A stretch of 64,000 nt of DNA from JAICYJ01 sp035695105 (GTDB lineage Bacteria; Actinomycetota; Thermoleophilia; Gaiellales; JAICJC01): positions 43,095-107,094 of the forward strand of contig DASSEV010000062.1 in NCBI GenBank assembly GCA_035695105.1, in the 5' to 3' direction. The notes under the pieces are model-generated. The model had not been told where the DNA came from and did not search any database. It worked only from the letters and a program-made list of their open reading frames with translations. Made by a program: the position numbers and the translations under genes. The stretch's first letter is position 1; the number at the start of each line of letters is the position of its first letter. Of the stretch, positions 23,195-32,357 are shown piece by piece.

Positions 23195-24205
23195 TCAGGT
23201 TGTCGTCCCGGCGCCGCCCGCCCGGGCTTCGGCCTGCGCGCGCGGTGCGCCAACCTGGAGCGCGGCGCCGATCGCTCCTCCGAGGTCGCCGAGCGCGGCC
23301 GGCTCGACCGGCGGCGGGCGGTCGTCGACGAACAGGTGCGGCAGCATCTGCTCGCGGATGCGCGCCACGTACGGGTCGGCCAGCCGGGTGCCGAGCCCGC
23401 CGCCGATCACGACCGCCTCGACGTCGAGCAGGTTGACGGCCGAGGCGATGCCGGCGGCGAGCGCCTCGACCGCGCGGTCGATCAGCTTCACGGCGACGGG
23501 ATCCTCTCGGTCGAGCGCGCGCTGCCAGACGCCGCTCGTCAGCTGCTCGCGGCCCCGCTTCTCCATGATGTCGAACAGGTCGGTGTCGTCGCCCTTGTGG
23601 TGCAGCTCCCTGGCATGGAGCTCCATCGCCTTGCGGCCCGCGTACGCCTCCACGCAGCCGTAGCGTCCGCACGTGCAGAGCGCGCCGCCCAGCCTCACGA
23701 CCATGTGGCCGATCTCGCCGGCGGCGCCGCGCCCCGACCATGTGGTGCCATCCAGGACGATGCCGCTGCCCACGCCGGTGCCCCAGAACACGCCGAGCAG
23801 CGAGCTGCGGCCGCGGCCGGCGCCGAGCTGCGCCTCCGCCAGCGTGCCCACCTTGACGTCGTTCCCCAGCCGCACCTCGAGCCCGCCGAGCGGCTCGCTA
23901 ACCGCCGCCGCCAGCGGGAAGCTGCCCGTCCAGTCCGGCGTCACGTTGCGTGCCTGCGTGACCGTCCCGGCCGCGTCGTCGCTCGTGCCGGGGGATCCGA
24001 TGCCGACCCCCGCGAGGTCGTCCACGGGCACCCCGGCCTGCTCGGCCGCGTCCCTGACTGCGGCGACGATGGCGTCGGCCACGCCCTGCGGCCCGTCGCT
24101 CTTGGGGGTGGGCCGGCGGGCCTGCCCGAGCACCGTCTGCTCGGCGTCCACCACCACCGTCTGAATCTTGGTGCCGCCCAGGTCGGCTCCCGCTCGGACC
24201 GTCAT
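23195..24205 (-). CDS. ROK-family sugar kinase (glucokinase-like)
   Basis: A 336-residue ATP-dependent kinase. It begins with the phosphate motif ADLGGTKIQTVVVD (DLGGTK at 8-13), has the catalytic base in RLGNDVKVG (D116), the EIGHMVV ROK signature (164-167) and the zinc-binding CTCGRYGCVE (177-186), then VIGGGLGTRLADPYV. ROK members phosphorylate glucose or similar hexoses or act as repressors; this one has no HTH, so it is an enzyme. TAGATT (24241-24246, minus strand) and a GGGGG ribosome site precede the start. It is divergent from the pentose-phosphate operon, so glucokinase is the likely role. Confidence 0.9.
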   Translation of the reverse strand: MTVRAGADLGGTKIQTVVVDAEQTVLGQARRPTPKSDGPQGVADAIVAAVRDAAEQAGVPVDDLAGVGIGSPGTSDDAAGTVTQARNVTPDWTGSFPLAAAVSEPLGGLEVRLGNDVKVGTLAEAQLGAGRGRSSLLGVFWGTGVGSGIVLDGTTWSGRGAAGEIGHMVVRLGGALCTCGRYGCVEAYAGRKAMELHARELHHKGDDTDLFDIMEKRGREQLTSGVWQRALDREDPVAVKLIDRAVEALAAGIASAVNLLDVEAVVIGGGLGTRLADPYVARIREQMLPHLFVDDRPPPVEPAALGDLGGAIGAALQVGAPRAQAEARAGGAGTTT

Positions 24206-24385
24206 CCATGCCCCCTGTGTGAGCGTGTCCTCCACGGGGAAATCTACCGGACATCCCCGCGGGCGCCGGGGCCGGGTGGCCGCGCTCCGACTGCCGTAAC
24301 GCCCCCGCCGGGGCGCCGGGTCGGGCCGGATCGCCGGTGATACGGTTCCGCGCGACCCGCCGTCGTGCGTCCCAGAGGAGAGCGT

Positions 24386-26374
24386 GTGCCACAGCCGTTC
24401 GACGACATCGATCAGCTCTGCGTCAACACCGTCCGCACCCTCTCGCTGGACGCGGTCGAGCAGGCGAAGTCCGGGCATCCCGGCCTGCCGCTCGGCGCCG
24501 CGCCGATGGCGCACGTGGTCTGGACGCGGCACCTGCGGTACAACCCCGCCGACCCGGCCTGGCCCGGCCGTGACCGGTTCGTGCTCTCCGGCGGGCACGG
24601 GTGCATGCTGCTCTACTCCCTGCTCCACCTGACCGGCTACGACCTGCCGCTCGAGGAGCTGAAGCGGTTCCGGCAATGGGGCAGCATGACGCCGGGGCAT
24701 CCGGAGTACGGCCACACCCCCGGCGTGGAGACGACGACGGGGCCGCTCGGCCAGGGCAGCGCGAACGCCATCGGGATGGCCATCGCCGGCAAGCATCTGG
24801 AGGCGATCTTCGGGCCGGACGCCGGGTTCCGCGTCTACGCCATCGTCACGGACGGCGATCTGATGGAGGGCATCTCGGGTGAGGCCTCCTCGATCGCGGG
24901 CCATCTCGGCCTCGACAACCTGCTCTTCCTCTACGACGACAACCATGTCACCATCGACGGCGACACGCAGCTCACCTTCACCGAGGACCGGGCCGCGCGC
25001 TATGCCGCCTACGGCTGGCACACGGCGACCGTCCCCGACGGCAACGACATGGAGGCGATCGACGCCGCGATCGAGGACGCGCTCTCCGTCACCGGCCGCC
25101 CGAGCATCATCTCGGTGAAGACCATCATCGGGTTCGGGTCGCGCGACGCGGGCACGTCGCGCGCCCACTCGGACGCCCGCGGCCCGGAGCAGCAGGCCGA
25201 GACCAAGCGGGCGCTCGGGTTCGATCCCGACCGGTTCTTCGTCGTGCCGGACGCCGCCCGCGAGCGCTACCGCGAGGCCCTCGACCGGGGCGCCCGGCTG
25301 CAGCGCGAGTGGTCGGAGCGGATGGCCGAGAACCCGAAGCGGGACGAGCTGCAGCGCATCTACGACAGCGCGACGCCGGATGACCTCTCCATCGACTGGT
25401 TCTCGCCGGACGAGAAGCCGATGGCCACGCGCGCCGCGTCGGGCAAGGTGATCGCGCAGGTCAGCCCGCAGGTGCCGGAGCTGGTGGGCGGCTCGGCCGA
25501 CCTGACGCCCTCCAACAACACGAAGCCGCCCGACTGGGAGGACTTCGAGCCCGGGCACTACGGCGGCCGCTACCTCCGCTTCGGCGTCCGCGAGCACGGG
25601 ATGGGCGGGATCGTCAACGGCCTCGTGGTCTCGCACCTGCGCGCGTTCGGCGGCACGTTCTTCAACTTCCTCGACTACATGAAGCCGGCGGTTCGCCTGT
25701 CCGCGCTCATGAACATCCCGTCGATCTGGATCTACACGCACGACTCGATCGGACTCGGGGAGGACGGCCCCACGCACCAGCCGGTGGAGCAGCTGGCGAC
25801 GCTGCGGGCGACGCCGAACCTGACGACGTTCCGGCCGGCCGACGCCAACGAGACCACCATCGGCTGGCGCGTCGCGCTGGCGCGGCGGAATCCGACCGCG
25901 CTGATCCTGAGCAGGCAGGCGCTGCCCGTGCTGGACGCGTCGGAGCTGCCGATCGACCAGGCCGTGCGGGGCGGCTACGTGCTCGAGGGCGATGACGACC
26001 CCGCTGTGCTGCTGATCGCGACCGGGGCCGAGGTGCACACCGCGCTCGAGGCCCGCACGCTGCTCGCCGAGGACGGCATCACGAGCCGGGTCGTGTCGCT
26101 GCCGTCCTTCGAGCTGTTCGACGAGCAGCCGGAGAGCTACCGCGAGCAGGTGATCCCGCCGTCGGTCGAGGCGCGCGTCTGCATCGAGGCGGGCGCCTCG
26201 CTGGGATGGGAGCGGTTCGCCGGCGCGCACGGCGCGATCGTCGCGCTCGACCGGTTCGGCGCTTCCGCGCCCGGCACGTCGGTGCTCGAGCATCTGGGCT
26301 TCACGCCGCGTCACGTCGCGGACGAGGCGCAGCGCGTGCTGTCACATCTTCGCCAAGGGGGCGTTCCTTCATGA
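24386..26374 (+). CDS. tkt: Transketolase
   Basis: A 662-residue thiamine diphosphate enzyme that moves two-carbon units between sugar phosphates. The TPP domain shows SGHPGLPLGAAPMAHVVWT, FVLSGGHGCMLLYSLLHLTG, TGPLGQGSANAIGMAIAGK and VTDGDLMEGISGEASSIAGH (the GDG metal site, about 155). The pyrimidine domain has FGVREHGMGGIVNG and IGLGEDGPTHQPVEQLA. The GTG start has GAGGAGAG upstream. It overlaps tal (ATGA) and opens a six-gene operon. A 1039-codon antisense frame across it is a composition artefact. Confidence 0.96.
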   Translation: MPQPFDDIDQLCVNTVRTLSLDAVEQAKSGHPGLPLGAAPMAHVVWTRHLRYNPADPAWPGRDRFVLSGGHGCMLLYSLLHLTGYDLPLEELKRFRQWGSMTPGHPEYGHTPGVETTTGPLGQGSANAIGMAIAGKHLEAIFGPDAGFRVYAIVTDGDLMEGISGEASSIAGHLGLDNLLFLYDDNHVTIDGDTQLTFTEDRAARYAAYGWHTATVPDGNDMEAIDAAIEDALSVTGRPSIISVKTIIGFGSRDAGTSRAHSDARGPEQQAETKRALGFDPDRFFVVPDAARERYREALDRGARLQREWSERMAENPKRDELQRIYDSATPDDLSIDWFSPDEKPMATRAASGKVIAQVSPQVPELVGGSADLTPSNNTKPPDWEDFEPGHYGGRYLRFGVREHGMGGIVNGLVVSHLRAFGGTFFNFLDYMKPAVRLSALMNIPSIWIYTHDSIGLGEDGPTHQPVEQLATLRATPNLTTFRPADANETTIGWRVALARRNPTALILSRQALPVLDASELPIDQAVRGGYVLEGDDDPAVLLIATGAEVHTALEARTLLAEDGITSRVVSLPSFELFDEQPESYREQVIPPSVEARVCIEAGASLGWERFAGAHGAIVALDRFGASAPGTSVLEHLGFTPRHVADEAQRVLSHLRQGGVPS

Positions 26375-27468
26375 CCCGTCTGCACGATCTCGCCGCCGCG
26401 GGCACCAGCCCGTGGCTCGACAACATCCAGCGCGGCTGGCTCGGCTCCGGCGAGTTCCGCCGGATGCTGGGGGAGGGCATCGTCGGCGTCACGTCCAACC
26501 CCACGATCTTCCAGAAGGCTATCGCCGAGTCGAGCGACTACGACGCCGCCATCGGGGCGCTGGCCGGCAGCGGCATGTCGGCAACCGACGTGTTCTTCGA
26601 GCTGGCCGTCGCCGACGTGCAGGGCGCGGCCGACCAGATCCGCCACGTCTACGACGACACCGGGCACCTCGACGGCTTCGTCTCGTTCGAGCTGCCGCCG
26701 GCGATGGCAAACGACACCGAGGCCTCGATCGCGGCGGCTCCCGAGTTCTGGCAGCGGATCGCCCGGCCGAACATCTTCATCAAGATCCCCGGCACGGCCG
26801 AGGGCGTGCCGGCCATCGAGGAGTCGATCTTCCGCGGCATCAACATCAACGTCACGCTGCTGTTCTCGCTCGAGAACTACGAGCAGGTGCACTGGGCGTT
26901 CATCCGCGGCCTGGAGCGGCGCCTCGAGGAGGGCGAGCCGATCGACGACGTCCACTCCGTGGCTAGCTTCTTTGTCTCGCGTGTGGACACTGCGGTCGAC
27001 AAGCTCCTGCCGGAGGACTCACCGCTGCGCGGCACCGTGGCCGTGGCGAACGCCAAGCTGGCCTACCAGCGCTTCCTCGAGATCATCGCCGACGACCGCT
27101 GGCGCGAGCTGGCATCGCGCGGCGCCCGCGTGCAGCGGCCGCTGTGGGCGTCGACCGGCACCAAGAACCCGGACTACTCCGACACGCTCTACGTCGACAG
27201 CCTGATCGGCCCGGACTGCGTGAACACGATGCCGAACGCCACCATCGACGCGTTCCTCGACCACGGCACCGTCCGGCGCACGGTCGACGAGGACGTGGAC
27301 GGGGCGCGCAGGACGGCCGAGCAGCTGGCCGAGGCCGGCATCGACCTGGCCGATGTCACCCGGCAGCTGGAGGTCGACGGCGTCGAGGCCTTCATCGCCT
27401 CCTTCGACTCGCTGGGCGACACGATCAAGCAGGAGCTCGACCGGATGGGCGCACGCGGAGCGGCGTAG
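26371..27468 (+). CDS. tal: Transaldolase
   Basis: A 365-residue enzyme that moves dihydroxyacetone units between sugar phosphates in the non-oxidative pentose phosphate branch. It has SPWLDNIQRGWL, GVTSNPTIFQKAI (phosphate-binding), the Schiff-base lysine in NIFIKIPGTAEG (about 137), NVTLLFSLENYEQV, SVASFFVSRVDTAVD and RPLWASTGTKNPDYSDTLYV, all typical of the actinobacterial/cyanobacterial Tal subfamily. The start overlaps the tkt stop by ATGA and the ribosome site is weak, so coupling is likely. gnd follows after 21 nt. Confidence 0.96.
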   Translation: MTRLHDLAAAGTSPWLDNIQRGWLGSGEFRRMLGEGIVGVTSNPTIFQKAIAESSDYDAAIGALAGSGMSATDVFFELAVADVQGAADQIRHVYDDTGHLDGFVSFELPPAMANDTEASIAAAPEFWQRIARPNIFIKIPGTAEGVPAIEESIFRGININVTLLFSLENYEQVHWAFIRGLERRLEEGEPIDDVHSVASFFVSRVDTAVDKLLPEDSPLRGTVAVANAKLAYQRFLEIIADDRWRELASRGARVQRPLWASTGTKNPDYSDTLYVDSLIGPDCVNTMPNATIDAFLDHGTVRRTVDEDVDGARRTAEQLAEAGIDLADVTRQLEVDGVEAFIASFDSLGDTIKQELDRMGARGAA

Positions 27469-27489
27469 CCCTTCAACCAAGGAAGGCAC

Positions 27490-28386
27490 ATGGAACTGGC
27501 AATGATCGGGCTGGGCCGCATGGGCGGCAACATGGCCCACCGGCTGAGCGACGCCGGCCACCGCGTGGTCGGCTGGACGCAGGGCGGCGAGGCGTCGCTG
27601 GCGGACGAGTTCGGCATCACGTGGGCGGGCTCGCTGTCCGACGCCGTCGCCGCGCTGGAGCAGCGGCCGCGCGTCGTCTGGCTGATGATCCCGGCGGGCG
27701 CGCCGACGTCGGCCACCGTCGGGGAGCTGACGGGGTTGCTGGCGGAGGGCGACATCGTTGTCGATGGTGGCAACTCGAACTTCCGTGACTCGCAGGAGCA
27801 TGCCCGGCGTCTCGCCGAGCACGGGATCGAGTTCATCGACTGCGGCACCTCCGGCGGTGTGTGGGGCTATGCCAATGGGTACTGCCTGATGATGGGCGGC
27901 AGCGACGCGGCCGTGGCGACGCTGGCGCCCGCCTTCGAGACGCTGGCGCCGCCGGACGGCTGGCTGCACACGGGCCCGGTCGGCTCCGGCCACTTCACGA
28001 AGATGGTGCACAACGGCATCGAGTACGCGCTCATGCAGGCGTACGGCGAGGGCTTCGAGGTGCTCGAGAAGAGCGAGTTCGAGCTCGACCTGCCGGCCAT
28101 CGCCGAGGTCTGGCGCCACAGCTCCGTCGTGCGCTCGTGGCTGCTCGACCTGCTCGCCGCGGCGCTCAAGGACGACCCCAAGCTCGAGCACATCAAGGGC
28201 TACGTGGAGGATTCCGGCGAGGGGCGCTGGACGGTGTTCGAGGCGATCAACGAGAGCGTCGCCGCGCCCACGATCGCGATCGCCCTGATGGCGCGGTTCA
28301 CCTCGCGCGATCCCGACCCGTTTGCGATGAAGGCGATCGCCGCGCTGCGCAACCAGTTCGGCGGCCACGCGGTGGTGCGCGAGTGA
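27490..28386 (+). CDS. gnd: 6-phosphogluconate dehydrogenase, short (YqeC) type
   Basis: A 298-residue decarboxylating dehydrogenase making ribulose 5-phosphate, CO2 and a reduced nicotinamide cofactor. The Rossmann start is MIGLGRMGGNMAHRL. The substrate motifs are VVDGGNSNFRDS, DCGTSGGVWGYANGYCLMMG and HFTKMVHNGIEYALMQAYGE (catalytic Lys and Asn). At about 300 residues it belongs to the short YqeC-like class, which lacks the second helical repeat of the 470-residue enzymes and is often NAD-dependent; cofactor use is not proven here. The AAGGAAGG ribosome site is clear. The stop overlaps zwf (GTGA). Confidence 0.94.
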   Translation: MELAMIGLGRMGGNMAHRLSDAGHRVVGWTQGGEASLADEFGITWAGSLSDAVAALEQRPRVVWLMIPAGAPTSATVGELTGLLAEGDIVVDGGNSNFRDSQEHARRLAEHGIEFIDCGTSGGVWGYANGYCLMMGGSDAAVATLAPAFETLAPPDGWLHTGPVGSGHFTKMVHNGIEYALMQAYGEGFEVLEKSEFELDLPAIAEVWRHSSVVRSWLLDLLAAALKDDPKLEHIKGYVEDSGEGRWTVFEAINESVAAPTIAIALMARFTSRDPDPFAMKAIAALRNQFGGHAVVRE

Positions 28387-29900
28387 GTCCCCGCGGCGCG
28401 CCGCGGGACAACCCGCTGCGCGAGGGGCTCCGGGTGGGCGGCGCCAGCGAGCCGGCGCTGTTCGTCATCTTCGGGGCGACCGGCGATCTGGCCCAGCGCA
28501 AGCTGCTGCCGGCGCTCTACAACCTCGCAAAGCGGGGCCTGCTGCCGCCGCGCTTCGGCGTCGTCGGATACGCCCGCACGGAGATGGGCGACGAGGGCTT
28601 CCGCCGCTTCGCCAAGGCGGCGATCGAGGCGCACTCGCGAACCAAGATGGACGAGCGGTTCTGGCCGGCGTTCGAGTCGATGCTGCACTACCACGCGGGC
28701 GGGTTCGACGACCAGAAGCACTTCCACGAGCTGGCAAAGACGGTCGACGGTCTCGACGCGCACATCGGCGGCAACGCCCACCGGGTGTTCTACCTGTCCA
28801 CGCCGTCCAGCTTCTTCCCGGTGATCGTGAAGGGCCTGGGCGCCGCCAAGCTGAGCCGCCCGGCGGATCTGGTCCGGGTGGTGATCGAGAAGCCGTTCGG
28901 CCGTGACCTCGAGTCCGCCCAGGAGCTGGCCGAGACGGTGCACCGCTGGTTCCAGGAGCGCCAGGTCTACCGGATCGATCACTACCTGGGCAAGGAGACC
29001 GTCCAGAACATCTACGCCTTCCGGTTCGCGAACGCGATCTTCGAGCCGATCTGGAGCAACTCCTACGTCGACCACGTCCAGATCACCGTCGCCGAGTCGA
29101 TCGGCGTGGAGCATCGTGCCGCCTTCTACGAGGAGACGGGCGTCGTCCGAGACATCGTCCAGAACCACCTGCTGCAGGTGCTGGCGCTGGTCGCGATGGA
29201 GCCGCCGGCGGCCTTCGAGCCGGAGGCGGTGCGCGACGAGAAGGCGAAGCTGCTGCGCGCGATGCGGCCGATGAGCTTCCAGGACGCGGTGCGCGGGCAG
29301 TACGACCGCGGCTACGTCGCCGGGGAGGAGGTGCCGGCGTACACCTCGGAGCCCGAGGTGCCGCCGGACTCGAACACACCGACCTACATCGCGGCCAAGC
29401 TCGAGATCGACAACTGGCGCTGGGCGGGGACGCCCTTCTACATCCGGTCGGGCAAGCGGCTCGCCAAGCGGGTCACGGAGGTCGCGGTGCAGTTCCGCCG
29501 GCCGCCGCACCTGCCGTTCTCCCGGGAGGCGGCGGAGCATCTCGAGGCGAACTCGCTGGTGCTGCGGATCCAGCCGGACGAGGGCATCTCGCTGCGCTTC
29601 GGCGCGAAGGCGCCGACCCCGACGCTCAGCATCCGCAGCGTGAACATGGACTTCCTCTACGGCTCGTCGTTCCTCTCGGACGTGCCCGAGGCCTACGAGA
29701 CGCTCCTGCTTGATGCCATCCGCGGCGACAGCACGCTGTTCACGAGGCAGGACAGCGTCGAGCGGGCGTGGCAGATCTGCGACCCGCTGATCGAGCAATG
29801 GCAGACCGGGCAGCCGCAGCCCTATGCGTCCGGATCTTGGGGGCCCGATGCCGCCGACGACCTGATGGCCCGCGACGGCCGCCGCTGGAGGCGCCCGTGA
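28383..29900 (+). CDS. zwf: Glucose-6-phosphate 1-dehydrogenase
   Basis: A 505-residue enzyme catalysing the first oxidative step (glucose 6-phosphate to 6-phosphogluconolactone). The coenzyme fold is FVIFGATGDLAQRKLLPALY (about 30). The active-site peptide RIDHYLGKETVQN (about 197) carries the catalytic His and Lys, and IEKPFGRDLESA plus YIRSGKRLAKRVTEV are also diagnostic. The GTG start overlaps the gnd stop. It directly precedes opcA, whose product activates Zwf in actinobacteria and cyanobacteria, so the pair is probably made in fixed ratio. Confidence 0.96.
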   Translation: MSPRGAPRDNPLREGLRVGGASEPALFVIFGATGDLAQRKLLPALYNLAKRGLLPPRFGVVGYARTEMGDEGFRRFAKAAIEAHSRTKMDERFWPAFESMLHYHAGGFDDQKHFHELAKTVDGLDAHIGGNAHRVFYLSTPSSFFPVIVKGLGAAKLSRPADLVRVVIEKPFGRDLESAQELAETVHRWFQERQVYRIDHYLGKETVQNIYAFRFANAIFEPIWSNSYVDHVQITVAESIGVEHRAAFYEETGVVRDIVQNHLLQVLALVAMEPPAAFEPEAVRDEKAKLLRAMRPMSFQDAVRGQYDRGYVAGEEVPAYTSEPEVPPDSNTPTYIAAKLEIDNWRWAGTPFYIRSGKRLAKRVTEVAVQFRRPPHLPFSREAAEHLEANSLVLRIQPDEGISLRFGAKAPTPTLSIRSVNMDFLYGSSFLSDVPEAYETLLLDAIRGDSTLFTRQDSVERAWQICDPLIEQWQTGQPQPYASGSWGPDAADDLMARDGRRWRRP

Positions 29901-30814
29901 GCGAGCCCGAGGTCACCAGCGCCGGGTGGACCGAGCTGTCGGGCGTCGAGCGCGCGCTCGCCGAGCTGCGCGGCGGCGACAGCCTCGGCAGCGTCCGCGC
30001 CACGACGCTCAACCTGGTGATCACCTGCAGCAGCGACGAGGACGCCGAGGCGACCGAGCGGGTGCTCGACGGCATCGGCGGCAGCCGGCCGCTGCGGGCA
30101 ATCGTGATCAGCCCCTCGGGGGGGACGCCCAAGGCGCGGGTCGCCAGCACCTGCTGGACCGGAGGCGGGCAGCAGGTCTGCACCGAGCGGATCGTCATCC
30201 ACGGCGAACGCGCCGCCCTGCCGAGTGCCGTCCTCGCCCTGCTGGTCGCCGACCTGCCGGTGTTCCTGTGGTGGCAGGGGTCGATTCCCGACCCCGGCGA
30301 TGCCGTGCTCGAGGAGCTGGTCGAGGCGGCGACTCGGGTGATCGTGGACTCCGACCAGGCCGGCATCGACGCGGTGCGCCAGGTCGAGCGGATGGCGGCC
30401 GGGCTGGCCGACCTCGCCTGGGTGCGCACCAATCCGTGGCGCGAGGCGATCGCGGCGATGTTCGACGCGCCGCGGCAGCGGAAGTCGCTCGACCACCTGG
30501 TCGGCGTGGAGGTGACCGGCCCGCCCAACCAGGCCGCCCTGCTCGCCGGCTGGCTGCGGTCCCGTCTCGACCGCCAGATCGGCCTCGACAACACCCGGGC
30601 CAAGCGGATCAACCGGGTCGAGCTGCTGTGTGGGGACGAGCCATTCGTCGTCGAGCGGTCGGCCCGGAACGAGCACGGCGAGGCGCGGGGCCCGGACCTC
30701 GCTCCGCGCGCCGTGGGCCTGCCCGCGCCGGGTCTCGTCACCCTGCTGTCGGGTGAGCTCGACCGGCTGGGGGCCGAGCGCCCGTTCGAGCAGGCACTGG
30801 CCGCGGCGGCATGA
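29897..30814 (+). CDS. opcA: Glucose-6-phosphate dehydrogenase assembly protein OpcA
   Basis: A 305-residue protein related to OpcA, the redox-linked allosteric activator of Zwf first described in cyanobacteria and also conserved beside zwf in actinobacteria. It lacks catalytic motifs but has family blocks such as TLNLVITCSSDEDAEATERV, SAVLALLVADLPVFLWWQG, ARRVIVDS-like VIVDSDQAG and the WVRTNPWREAIAAMFD region. The GTG start overlaps the zwf stop, and its own stop overlaps pgl (ATGA). Position between zwf and pgl is the classic arrangement. Confidence 0.93.
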   Translation: MSEPEVTSAGWTELSGVERALAELRGGDSLGSVRATTLNLVITCSSDEDAEATERVLDGIGGSRPLRAIVISPSGGTPKARVASTCWTGGGQQVCTERIVIHGERAALPSAVLALLVADLPVFLWWQGSIPDPGDAVLEELVEAATRVIVDSDQAGIDAVRQVERMAAGLADLAWVRTNPWREAIAAMFDAPRQRKSLDHLVGVEVTGPPNQAALLAGWLRSRLDRQIGLDNTRAKRINRVELLCGDEPFVVERSARNEHGEARGPDLAPRAVGLPAPGLVTLLSGELDRLGAERPFEQALAAAA

Positions 30815-31491
30815 ACCTGCGGGTGCTGGCCGACGGCGAGGCGGTCGCCCGGGCGGCGGCCGAGACCATCGCCGATGCGTCGGCGGCGGCGGGCGAGCGG
30901 TTCGCCATCGCGCTGTCCGGCGGATCGACGCCGAAGGCCACCTTCGGCCTGCTCGCCGGCGAGGAGTATCGCGACCGGATCGACTGGAGCCGGTGGCACG
31001 TGTTCTTCGGCGACGAGCGCCGTGTGCCCCTGGACGACGAGCGGTCGAACTTCCGAAGCGCGAGGGAGGTGCTGCTCTCGCGGGTGCCGATCCCGGAGGG
31101 TCAGGTGCACCCGCTCACGGATGCCGACGTCTACGAGGGGCTGCTGCGGGCGTTCTTCGGAGAGGCGCCGGCGTTCGACCTGGTCATGCTCGGCATGGGC
31201 GACGACGGCCACACCGCATCGTTGTTTCCCGGCTCGATCTCGCTCCTCGAGGAGGAGCGCTGGGTGATCGCTCCGCCGGACGTGGTGCAGGGGATGTCGC
31301 GGCTCACGCTCACGCTCCCCGCGCTGAACGCGGCGCGGCGGGCGATCTTCCTCGTCAGCGGGGCTGCGAAGGCCGACGCGCTGTCGCGAATCCGGTCGGG
31401 GGAGCAGCTGCCCGCGGGCATGGTGCGTGGCGCCGAGTGGCTGGTGGACGAGGCGGCCGCCGGTGAACGGCAGCAGCCGGGGTCGGCCTGA
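30811..31491 (+). CDS. pgl: 6-phosphogluconolactonase
   Basis: A 226-residue DevB/NagB-like hydrolase that opens 6-phosphogluconolactone, protecting the cell from the reactive lactone. The N-terminal IALSGGSTPKATFGLLA phosphate loop, WHVFFGDERRVPLDDERSNF, and DLVMLGMGDDGHTASLFPGS (catalytic His/Asp region) are all present. It ends the operon tkt-tal-gnd-zwf-opcA-pgl, so the order of genes covers the whole pathway except rpiA, which lies at 43359. It converges on phoU with a gap of 14 bp. Confidence 0.96.
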   Translation: MNLRVLADGEAVARAAAETIADASAAAGERFAIALSGGSTPKATFGLLAGEEYRDRIDWSRWHVFFGDERRVPLDDERSNFRSAREVLLSRVPIPEGQVHPLTDADVYEGLLRAFFGEAPAFDLVMLGMGDDGHTASLFPGSISLLEEERWVIAPPDVVQGMSRLTLTLPALNAARRAIFLVSGAAKADALSRIRSGEQLPAGMVRGAEWLVDEAAAGERQQPGSA

Positions 31492-31505
31492 GGCTTACTT
31501 CCCGG

Positions 31506-32189
31506 CTACTCGCCGGGCGAGTGTGACGCGTCCGTGAACTCGCGGAACTCGCCCGACGCCAGGTAGGCGACGCGCTCGCCGATGTCCACGGCGTTGTCGC
31601 CGATCCGCTCCATGCAGCGTGAGATCAGGATCGCGCGCAGGCCCGCCTCACGCATCCGCTCGTCGCCGCCCAGGGCCATGATCCGGCGTGCCAGCTCCCG
31701 GTTCTCGCTGTTGATCACGGAGTCCATGATCACCAGCCGCTCCGCCCGCTCCACGTCGCGCTCGGCAAAGGCGGTCATCGCCTCGGCTGCCATCGCCTCG
31801 GCCTGCTCGCCCATCCTCCTGAACGACTCGAGCAGCTCGGAGGCGATCACCAGCCCGAGCGTCAGCTTCGTCAGCTTCGCGATGTTGACGCACTGGTCGC
31901 CCATCCGCTCCAGGTGCAGGTTGATGTGGAGAATGGTCAGGATCAGCCGCAGGTCCGTGGCGAGGGGCGTCTGCAGCGCCAGCAGCCGCTCGACGTCGTC
32001 CTCGATGCGCAGGTACGACGCGTCGTTCTCGTCGTCCCCGGCGATGACCAGGTCGGCCAGCTGCTCGTCTCCGGCGAGCAGCGCCTGCACCGATCGGTCG
32101 AGCGCCCGCTGCACCAGCTTGCCGTGGTTGTGCAGCTCCTGCTCGACCGCATCGAGCTGCGTCTGGAAGGTCTGTCGGGCGCTTGGCAT
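31506..32189 (-). CDS. phoU: Phosphate transport system regulator PhoU
   Basis: A 227-residue all-helical protein of two three-helix PhoU domains. Each carries a metal-binding E/DxxxD-type motif (visible as RIEDDVERLLAL in the first and the related region VIMDSVINSENRELA in the second), and CMERIGDNAVDIGERVAYL near the C-terminus is highly conserved. PhoU links the Pst transporter to the PhoR kinase, holding the Pho response off when phosphate is plentiful. It is divergent from pstSCAB, with the PHO box between them, so both directions could be controlled by PhoP. Confidence 0.95.
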   Translation of the reverse strand: MPSARQTFQTQLDAVEQELHNHGKLVQRALDRSVQALLAGDEQLADLVIAGDDENDASYLRIEDDVERLLALQTPLATDLRLILTILHINLHLERMGDQCVNIAKLTKLTLGLVIASELLESFRRMGEQAEAMAAEAMTAFAERDVERAERLVIMDSVINSENRELARRIMALGGDERMREAGLRAILISRCMERIGDNAVDIGERVAYLASGEFREFTDASHSPGE

Positions 32190-32240
32190 GGCGAGAGTTT
32201 CGCAGACGGTCGAGGAGCGCCGCGACCCCTACGGAGCCGA

Positions 32241-32279
32241 TTCACCGGATCTTCACCATATCGCCACCATCCTGTACCC
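32241..32279 (+). promoter_or_regulatory. PHO box: four 11-bp direct repeats upstream of pstS
   Basis: TTCACC at 32241 and 32252, GCCACC at 32263 and GTACCC at 32274 repeat with an exact 11-bp period. Streptomyces PhoP binds 11-bp direct repeats with a GTTCACC core, so this is a convincing PhoP operator. It is 84-117 bp before pstS and 52 bp from phoU. Confidence 0.75.
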
Positions 32280-32357
32280 CCGTACCGGGCCGGCCTGGTC
32301 AATCCTGCAGCCGAGAGGCAGGCCCGTTGAGGCGCCATCGATATGGAGGGGTGTTTG

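Noticed and set aside
23195..26314. A 1039-codon minus-strand open frame running from the ROK kinase through the whole tkt gene.
   Set aside because: Only its last third is the real ROK kinase (from 24205). The rest is antisense to transketolase, Arg/Gly/Pro-rich and family-less, a normal by-product of high G+C.
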